8,009 bases of DNA from Roseburia sp. (GTDB taxonomy: Bacteria; Bacillota_A; Clostridia; Lachnospirales; Lachnospiraceae), in contig JAFYQA010000140.1 of NCBI GenBank assembly GCA_017547315.1, positions 1-8,009 on the forward strand. The letters are read 5' to 3'. The stretch's first letter is position 1. Each line of letters opens with the position of its first letter. The notes under the pieces were generated by a model. It was not told the origin of the DNA and did no database searches. It saw only the letters and a program-made list of their open reading frames with translations. Made by a program: the position numbers and the translations under genes. Shown one piece after another: positions 1 to 5,924 of this stretch.

Positions 1-63
1 GTAGATGGACAGTATATGTTATTTGCAGACGAAGAAGATTATAGAGAATATATGAATGATTGA
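1..63 (+). CDS. C-terminal tail of an unidentified protein (5' end outside window)
   Basis: Frame 1 is open from the left edge to a TGA at 61-63 and encodes 20 residues. The tail is rich in Asp and Glu and contains the run LFADEEDYREYMND. I do not recognise the family: an acidic C-terminus is common to many small cytosolic Firmicutes proteins and is not diagnostic. A strong hairpin starts 8 bases after the stop, which supports this being the true 3' end of a gene and of its transcript. The gene therefore probably belongs to a different transcription unit from the ones that follow. Confidence 0.6.
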   Translation, partial: VDGQYMLFADEEDYREYMND

Positions 64-71
64 ATGAAATG

Positions 72-129
72 AGAGACTGGTTTCTGCTATGTAGTTCGGG
101 AAACACATAGCAGAGAACCAGTCTCTTTT
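72..129 (+). terminator. Rho-independent terminator after the upstream gene
   Basis: AGAGACTGG at 72-80 pairs with CCAGTCTCT at 118-126. The stem continues through 81-83 with 114-117 (one bulged base) and then CTGCTATGT (84-92) with ACATAGCAG (105-113). GTT (94-96) and AAC (102-104) can extend it, leaving a 5-base loop. A short T-run (126-129) follows the right arm. The stem is longer than most intrinsic terminators and the T-run is short. The flank on the opposite strand has only broken T-runs, so termination is expected mainly for plus-strand transcripts. Confidence 0.8.
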
Positions 130-131
130 GG

Positions 132-160
132 TTGAAATGCATTCCTTAAAATGTTAAAAT
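132..160 (+). promoter_or_regulatory. Sigma-A type promoter for the thioesterase-pepP-polA-coaE unit
   Basis: TTGAAA at 132-137 is followed by a 17-base spacer and TAAAAT at 155-160. A TG at 152-153 makes an extended -10 element. The promoter lies between the upstream terminator and the thioesterase gene. The transcript should start near 167, leaving a leader of about 30 bases before the ATG at 198. No operator-like palindrome overlaps it. It is the only convincing promoter in the window and may drive all the downstream genes. Confidence 0.75.
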
Positions 161-180
161 AAATATATCTATGTTTTTCA

Positions 181-187
181 AGAAAGG
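181..187 (+). promoter_or_regulatory. Ribosome binding site that fixes the thioesterase start at 198
   Basis: AGAAAGG lies 10 bases upstream of the ATG at 198-200. An in-frame ATG at 171 has no ribosome binding site and lies only about 10 bases after the -10 element, almost at the expected transcription start. The 198 start is therefore preferred. Confidence 0.7.
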
Positions 188-197
188 TCGTGATTTT

Positions 198-671
198 ATG
201 GCAAACGAAGTAAAAGTTTTTGATGTGAATGATGCGAATGGGAATATGTTTATCCGTCCTTATGAGCACAATGCGAAGTACTATGAGACAGACCAGATGG
301 GGATTATTCATCACTCGAATTACATTCGTTGGATGGAGGAAGCTCGTATTGATTTGATGGATCAGGTCGGACTTTCTTATAAACAGATGGAAGAGATGGA
401 GATTATCAGCCCTGTTTTGTCGGTATCCTGCGAGTATCACAGCATGACACATTTTGCAGATACCGTAATAATCGAGCCGAAAATTACAAAATATAATGGT
501 ATCAAATTAGAGTTTGAGTACCGTATTACAGATAAATTAACAGGTGAACTTCGCGCGACGGGAAAGAGTTCACATTGCTTTTTGAATCGCTCCGGCAGAC
601 CGATTTCGTTAAAACGCATGTATCCGGAGATTGATACGAAGTTTTTCTCATTCGGGAATGAACAGCAATAA
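198..671 (+). CDS. Acyl-CoA thioesterase, hotdog fold (YbgC/FadM/4HBT type)
   Basis: The predicted protein is 157 residues, cytosolic, with no signal peptide or membrane segment. Residues 28-50 carry the family hallmark YYETDQMGIIHHSNYIRW, followed by MEEAR. D32 matches the catalytic Asp of 4-hydroxybenzoyl-CoA thioesterase, and the HHSNY stretch matches the start of the central hotdog helix. The later stretch, with KITKYNGIKLEFEYRI and then GELRATGKSSHCFLN, fits the remaining beta-strands of a single hotdog domain. Such enzymes hydrolyse acyl-CoA thioesters, usually as tetramers, but substrate cannot be read from sequence. Length is slightly above the usual 130-145 residues because of about 18 extra N-terminal residues. 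It is the first gene after the promoter, and the next gene starts 21 bases after its TAA, so the two are probably cotranscribed. Family assignment is firm; substrate is unknown. Confidence 0.88.
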   Translation: MANEVKVFDVNDANGNMFIRPYEHNAKYYETDQMGIIHHSNYIRWMEEARIDLMDQVGLSYKQMEEMEIISPVLSVSCEYHSMTHFADTVIIEPKITKYNGIKLEFEYRITDKLTGELRATGKSSHCFLNRSGRPISLKRMYPEIDTKFFSFGNEQQ

Positions 672-692
672 GAGATAAAAGGGGAGAACATT

Positions 693-2483
693 ATGATACA
701 AGAACGCTTACAGGCACTTCGTGCCGAGATGAAAAAAAGAGGAGTCGACATTTATGTGATTCCAACAGCAGATTTTCATGAGTCTGAGTATGTTGGAGAA
801 TATTTTAAAGCGAGAGCTTATATGACAGGTTTTAGTGGTTCTGCGGGCACTGCGGTTGTGACAATGACAGAAGCTGGATTATGGACAGACGGACGTTATT
901 TCGTACAGGCAGAGCGTCAGTTAGAGGGAACGGGTGTGACCTTATTCCGCATGGCGGAAGAAGGTGTGCCGACGATTGAAGAATATCTTACCAAAGAATT
1001 ACCAGAAGGTGGTTGTCTTGGTTTTGATGGCAGAGTGGTGAATACTGCATGGGGCAAAAAGTTAGCAACAGTAGCAGAGAAAAAGAATTCCAAATTATAT
1101 GTAGATGAAGATTTAGTTGGACTTATCTGGACAGACAGACCAGCATTAGCAAAAACAGCACCATTTATTTTAGAAGAAAAGTATGTTGGAAAAAGTGTAG
1201 CAGAGAAGTTAGCAGGTGTTCGTGCAAAAATGGAAGAAGCAGGAGCAGATACACATATTTTAACCTGTTTATATGATATCGCATGGTTGCTAAATATCCG
1301 TGGTAACGATATTGACTGTGTGCCGGTTGTGATGTCTTATCTTGTAATGAACAGAGAGGAATGTATCTGGTTTTTACAGGAAGAAGTGTTAGATGATACC
1401 GTAAAAACATATTTGGCAGAAAATCAGATTATTACAAAACCATACGATTCGATTTATGAATATGTGAAGACAATCCCTGCAACTGCAAAGGTATTGTTAA
1501 GTGAAAGTGGAGTGAACTACCGTATTTGCAATAATTTGCAGGAGGGCATTACGGTTATCAACCAGTCGAATCCAACCGAGTTGATGCGTGCCATGAAAAA
1601 TCCGATTGAAGTGGATAACACTAGAAAAGCACACGTAAAAGATGGTGTAGCGTTCACGAAATTTATGTACTGGTTAAAAAATAATATTGGAAAAATTCCA
1701 ATGACTGAGATTTCTGCTTCTGATTACTTGGAAGCACGTAGAAGAGAGCAGGAAGGTTTTGTAGAGTTAAGCTTCCATACCATTTCAGCTTATGGTCCAA
1801 ATGCAGCGATGATGCATTATTCGGCTACTCCGGAATCAAATGCAGAGTTAAAACCAGAAGGATTTTTACTGGTAGACTCCGGCGGACACTATTACGAAGG
1901 CTCTACTGATATTACTAGAACGATGGCATTAGGCCCGATTACAGAGGAAATGCGTGAGCATTTCACCGCAGTTTGCCGTTCCAATATGAACCTTGCAAAT
2001 GCCAGATTTTTATACGGCTGTAGTGGCTTGAATCTGGATATTTTAGCGAGAGGTCCATTATGGGATTTAAACATTGATTATAAATGTGGAACAGGACATG
2101 GTATTGGCTATTTACTCAATGTACACGAAGGTCCAAATGGATTCCGCTGGAGAATTGTGCCGGAACGTAAGGATAGCGGCACATTAGAAGAAGGTATGAT
2201 TACGACGGATGAACCGGGCGTTTATTTAGAAGGTAAGTACGGTATCCGTACCGAAAATGAATTGGTTTGTCATAAAGGCGAGAAGAACGAATACGGTCAG
2301 TTCATGTATTTTGAAAATATCACATATGCGCCAATTGATTTAGATGCCATTGACCCAGAGGCAATGACCAAACGTGAACGTGCGATGTTGAATGAATATC
2401 ATGCAATGGTATATCGTGTACTTTCTCCGTATATGACAGCGGAAGAAAATGAATGGTTGAAGCAGTATACCAGAGCAACTTGA
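693..2483 (+). CDS. pepP: Xaa-Pro aminopeptidase, large three-domain aminopeptidase P (M24B)
   Basis: The 596-residue protein has the layout of the large aminopeptidase P class (eukaryotic XPNPEP1-like) rather than the ~440-residue E. coli PepP type: two creatinase-like N-terminal domains (about 1-140 and 150-300), a pita-bread M24 domain (about 305-530) and a C-terminal extension (about 535-596). The family removes N-terminal residues that precede proline. All five dinuclear-metal ligands are visible: D395 in LLVDSGGHY, D406 in STDITRT, H469 in GTGHGIGY, E507 in TTDEPGVY and E521 in RTENELV. The substrate-site histidines H375 (MMHYS) and H478 (NVHEGP) are also present, with spacings close to human XPNPEP1. 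No signal peptide is seen, so it is cytosolic, probably recycling proline-containing peptides. The start has a strong GGGGAG site at 681-686, 6 bases upstream. The gene ends 44 bases before polA. Confidence 0.93.
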   Translation: MIQERLQALRAEMKKRGVDIYVIPTADFHESEYVGEYFKARAYMTGFSGSAGTAVVTMTEAGLWTDGRYFVQAERQLEGTGVTLFRMAEEGVPTIEEYLTKELPEGGCLGFDGRVVNTAWGKKLATVAEKKNSKLYVDEDLVGLIWTDRPALAKTAPFILEEKYVGKSVAEKLAGVRAKMEEAGADTHILTCLYDIAWLLNIRGNDIDCVPVVMSYLVMNREECIWFLQEEVLDDTVKTYLAENQIITKPYDSIYEYVKTIPATAKVLLSESGVNYRICNNLQEGITVINQSNPTELMRAMKNPIEVDNTRKAHVKDGVAFTKFMYWLKNNIGKIPMTEISASDYLEARRREQEGFVELSFHTISAYGPNAAMMHYSATPESNAELKPEGFLLVDSGGHYYEGSTDITRTMALGPITEEMREHFTAVCRSNMNLANARFLYGCSGLNLDILARGPLWDLNIDYKCGTGHGIGYLLNVHEGPNGFRWRIVPERKDSGTLEEGMITTDEPGVYLEGKYGIRTENELVCHKGEKNEYGQFMYFENITYAPIDLDAIDPEAMTKRERAMLNEYHAMVYRVLSPYMTAEENEWLKQYTRAT

Positions 2484-2527
2484 CTCTGAATAACTATAGT
2501 AAATTATGAAAAAGAGGATTTTTTGAC

Positions 2528-5248
2528 ATGAGCGAAAAGCTGGTTTTGATAGATGGACATAGTATTTTAAACAGAGCCTTTTTTGGAATTCCGGATTTGA
2601 CGAATTCGGAAGGGCTTCATACGAATGCGGTATATGGATTTTTAAATATTTTATTTAAAATCCTAGAAGAAGAAAAACCGAATTACTTAACGGTGGCATT
2701 TGACTTATCAGCACCGACTTTCCGCCACAAAATGTTTGAGGAATACAAAGGTACGAGAAAGCCGATGGCAGATGAACTGCGTCAGCAGGTGCCTGTTATG
2801 AAGGAAATGCTTGCAGCGATGGGAATTCCGGTTGTGACCAAAGAAGGTTATGAAGCGGACGATATTCTCGGTACGATTGCGAAAAGAAGCGAAGCACAGG
2901 GGATGGAAGTTTCCATCGTATCTGGTGACCGTGACTTGTTACAGTTAGCGACTGATCATATCAAAATCCGTATTCCAAAGACCAAAAAAACAGGAACTGA
3001 AATCGAAGATTACTATGCAAAAGATGTATTAGAAAAATATCAGGTAAGCCCAATTGAGTTTATCGATGTAAAGGCCTTGATGGGCGATACTTCCGATAAT
3101 ATTCCGGGTGTGCCGGGCATTGGTGAGAAAACTGCCACAGCTTTGATTGTGCAGTATAAGAGCATCGAGAATGCTTATGAGCATGTAGATGAGATCAAAC
3201 CGCCAAGAGCTAGCAAGAATTTAAAAGAAAACTATGACTTGGCACAGATGAGCAAGACTCTTGCGACGATAGAGATTAACGCAGATATCGAGTATGATAT
3301 CACAAATGCAAGATTCGAACAGATTTCTGATTTGTATACAGAAGCAGCTTATATGCTTTGTAAAAAGTTAGAGTTTAAACATTTGCTTGGCAGATTTGAA
3401 GTAACAGCTCCAAAGAATCAGGCAGAAGAATATTTTAAATGTGTCACAGATAAAAAAGAAGCTGAGAAGATTTTTGCCAGAACCAAAGGTGCGCCATGTG
3501 CATTCCAAATCATCCCGTTTGAAGAAGAGAATGGTGGTGTAGAGGAATTAGGACAGATGAGCCTTTTTGCAACACCGCAGGTGAATCAGTTCTTCGGTAT
3601 GGCGCTAGCTTTTGGGGAGGAAGATACTTATTTCTTTAAAGCAAATGAAGAATTAACAAGTGATGTATTGGTTTCATTACTTACAGGTAGTAAAGCGAGT
3701 GAATATATCACTTTGAACTTAAAATCACAGTTAAAATTGCTTGGCATGATTGAGAAAAAACAAAATGGTGCGATTTCTCTGGCGAATTTGTTCGATGGCG
3801 TTATCGCGGCATATTTGCTGAATCCGTTAAAGGGGGATTATCCGTACGAAGATATCGCAAAAGATTACGCCGGACTGATGATTCCATCCCGTGCAGATTT
3901 GCTTGGTAAATTAAGTGTGGAAGCTGCTTTTACTGAGAAAATGGAAGAAGCGTTAAAATATGTCTGCTTCGAGGCGTACACAGCATGGAAGTCTAAACAG
4001 ACTTTAGAAGCAGAATTAAAAGATACCAAGATGTACCAGCTTTTTACCGATATCGAGATGCCATTAGTATTCACGCTGGCGGATATGGAAGCAACAGGTA
4101 TCATTTTAGATGCACAGGATTTGAAGGAATACAGTGATAATCTGTCGGTTCGTATTGCAGAATTAGAAAAGCAGATTTATGCGGCGGCAGGAGAAGAATT
4201 TAACATCAATTCTCCAAAACAATTAGGTGTCATTCTTTTTGAAAAATTAGAATTACCTTATGGTAAGAAGACAAAAACAGGCTACTCCACAGCAGCAGAA
4301 GTGTTAGAAAAACTGGCACCGGAAGCATCGATTGTAGCTGATATTTTAGAATATAGAACGTTAGCAAAATTAAAATCAACCTATGCTGACGGCTTGGTGA
4401 ACTTTATTGCAGAAGACGGCAGAGTGCATACTAATTTTAACCAGACGATTACTGCAACGGGACGACTTAGTAGTACCGACCCGAATCTACAGAATATTCC
4501 GATTCGAATTGAGCTTGGCAGATTAATCCGTAAGGCATTTTTACCGCCAGAAGGTTATGTGTTTATGGATGCGGATTATTCCCAGATTGAACTTCGTGTA
4601 TTAGCGCATATGTCAGGTGACGAGAAGTTAATCGAAGCATATAGACAGGCACAGGATATCCATAGAATTACTGCGTCGCAGGTATTTCATATCCCATTTG
4701 ATGAGGTTACGGATTTACAGCGAAGAAATGCGAAAGCAGTAAACTTTGGCATTGTATATGGTATCAGTTCGTTTGGTTTGAGTCAGGATTTAAGTATTTC
4801 GAAAAAAGAAGCAGCTGAATATATCGAGCGCTATTTTGAAACCTATCCAAAGATTAAACTATTTTTAGATAAATTAGTTGCAGATGCTAAGGAGAAGGGA
4901 TATGTGACGACCATGTTTGGCAGACGCCGTCCGATTCCAGAACTTTCTAGCAGTAATTTCATGCAACGTTCGTTTGGGGAGCGTGTTGCGATGAATGCAC
5001 CGATTCAGGGAACATCGGCAGATATTATTAAGATTGCCATGAACCGTGTGCATGATGCATTGATTGAGCAGGGCTTAAAGTCTCGTCTGACGGTAACAGT
5101 ACACGACGAATTGCTGATTGAGACGGCAAAAGACGAGATTGAAAAAGTAGAAGAGCTTTTAATAGAAGGAATGAAACAGGCGGCAGAACTGGCTGTGACA
5201 TTAGAAGTGGAGGCACATACCGGTGCCAATTGGTATGAAGCCAAATAG
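2528..5248 (+). CDS. polA: DNA polymerase I with a decayed 3'-5' exonuclease domain
   Basis: The 906-residue family A polymerase acts in Okazaki-fragment maturation and excision repair. The 5'-nuclease domain (about 1-290) keeps its metal-binding acids: D9, D59, E109/D111/D112, D134/D136 and D187/D190, plus the GVPGIGEKTA helix-hairpin-helix (194-203). The polymerase domain (about 500-906) has motif A DYSQIELR (catalytic D683), motif B with R732, K736, F740 and Y744, and motif C VHDELL (H859, D860, E861); each lies 22 residues before its E. coli equivalent. Phe at 740 is the usual form that discriminates against dideoxynucleotides. The middle domain (about 296-495) has lost the proofreading acids: positions matching E. 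coli D355, E357, D424 and D501 are Q327, I329, Q401 and E482. It should therefore lack proofreading, as in Bacillus. QMSLF at 343-347 resembles a sliding-clamp binding motif. An AAAGAGGA site precedes the ATG by 9 bases. Confidence 0.97.
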   Translation: MSEKLVLIDGHSILNRAFFGIPDLTNSEGLHTNAVYGFLNILFKILEEEKPNYLTVAFDLSAPTFRHKMFEEYKGTRKPMADELRQQVPVMKEMLAAMGIPVVTKEGYEADDILGTIAKRSEAQGMEVSIVSGDRDLLQLATDHIKIRIPKTKKTGTEIEDYYAKDVLEKYQVSPIEFIDVKALMGDTSDNIPGVPGIGEKTATALIVQYKSIENAYEHVDEIKPPRASKNLKENYDLAQMSKTLATIEINADIEYDITNARFEQISDLYTEAAYMLCKKLEFKHLLGRFEVTAPKNQAEEYFKCVTDKKEAEKIFARTKGAPCAFQIIPFEEENGGVEELGQMSLFATPQVNQFFGMALAFGEEDTYFFKANEELTSDVLVSLLTGSKASEYITLNLKSQLKLLGMIEKKQNGAISLANLFDGVIAAYLLNPLKGDYPYEDIAKDYAGLMIPSRADLLGKLSVEAAFTEKMEEALKYVCFEAYTAWKSKQTLEAELKDTKMYQLFTDIEMPLVFTLADMEATGIILDAQDLKEYSDNLSVRIAELEKQIYAAAGEEFNINSPKQLGVILFEKLELPYGKKTKTGYSTAAEVLEKLAPEASIVADILEYRTLAKLKSTYADGLVNFIAEDGRVHTNFNQTITATGRLSSTDPNLQNIPIRIELGRLIRKAFLPPEGYVFMDADYSQIELRVLAHMSGDEKLIEAYRQAQDIHRITASQVFHIPFDEVTDLQRRNAKAVNFGIVYGISSFGLSQDLSISKKEAAEYIERYFETYPKIKLFLDKLVADAKEKGYVTTMFGRRRPIPELSSSNFMQRSFGERVAMNAPIQGTSADIIKIAMNRVHDALIEQGLKSRLTVTVHDELLIETAKDEIEKVEELLIEGMKQAAELAVTLEVEAHTGANWYEAK

Positions 5249-5324
5249 TTTTATTGGGTGATTAGTCCAGTTAAGATGTAGAGCCGGTCAGATTCTTCTT
5301 GAAAGTTATAGGGAGAGATGAAAA

Positions 5325-5924
5325 ATGAAATTCATAGGAATCACCGGAGGTGTAGGAGCCGGCAAGTCGGCAGTCCTTAAATATTTAAGTGAAAAAGAAA
5401 ATATTCGGGTGATGTTAGCGGATGAAATTGCACATGATTTAATGTTGCAAGGGACAGAGTGTTATAAAAAAATAATAAGGGCATTCATACACGAAGATAT
5501 TTTAGACTGTAGTGGTGAGTTCGACCGCGTGAAACTGGCGAAGATCATTTTTTCTTCGGATGAGAAACGTTTAAAAATGAATGCAATCGTTCATCCGGCA
5601 GTAAAAGAATATGTAAAAGAACAGTTTGTGTTAGAAAAGGAAAAAGGAGAGCTGGATTTTTTGATTTTAGAGGCAGCACTTCTGATTGAAGACCACTATG
5701 ATGAGGTGTGCGATGAACTCTGGTATATTTATGCATCACCAGAAGTTCGTAAAGAACGGCTTATGACAACGCGCGGTTATTCCGAAGAAAAGGTACAACA
5801 GATCTTTGACAGCCAGCTTTCGGATGAAATTTATCGAAAAAAGTGCAAAGTTACCATTGACAATAACGGAGATTTATCGGAAACTTTTCTACAGATAGAT
5901 AAAGCACTTGGATTTTTGGAAGAT
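5325..5924 (+). other. coaE: Dephospho-CoA kinase (CoaE) domain of the fused frame
   Basis: CoaE phosphorylates the 3'-hydroxyl of the ribose of dephospho-CoA with ATP, the last step of coenzyme A synthesis in the cytosol. Residues 4-15 hold the P-loop IGITGGVGAGKS (K14, S15). LADEIAHDL (31-39) carries D33, at the place of the conserved Asp of the DAD-type motif. FDRVKLAKIIFS (66-77) and NAIVHPAVKEYV (86-97) match the conserved LDR...HP segment. LILEAALLIED (113-123) corresponds to the usual PLLFE strand, with Pro replaced by Ala. ERLMTTRGYSEEKVQQI (144-160) is the lid with its arginines, and DSQLSDE follows. The length of about 200 residues is normal for a whole CoaE, so nothing appears to be missing. 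The symbol is secure for the domain. Confidence 0.93.

Noticed and set aside
171..197. Upstream in-frame ATG at 171 as the thioesterase start (9 extra residues, MFFKKGRDF)
   Set aside because: It has no ribosome binding site and lies almost at the predicted transcription start; ATG 198 has AGAAAGG at a suitable distance, and AGAAAGG would otherwise be coding.
87..452. Minus-strand open frame of 121 codons across the hairpin, promoter and thioesterase start
   Set aside because: It runs through the terminator hairpin and is opposite a clear gene; its residue composition is His/Ile-rich and unlike a real protein.
5249..5324. Possible promoter or terminator between polA and coaE
   Set aside because: TAAGAT at 5272-5277 resembles a -10 box, but the nearest -35-like sequence (TTGGGT at 5254) is only 12 bases away, and I see no stable hairpin followed by a T-run.
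5318..5327. Alternative coaE start at ATG 5318
   Set aside because: It is in a different frame from the P-loop and too close to the AGGGAG site; ATG 5325 leads directly into IGITGGVGAGKS.
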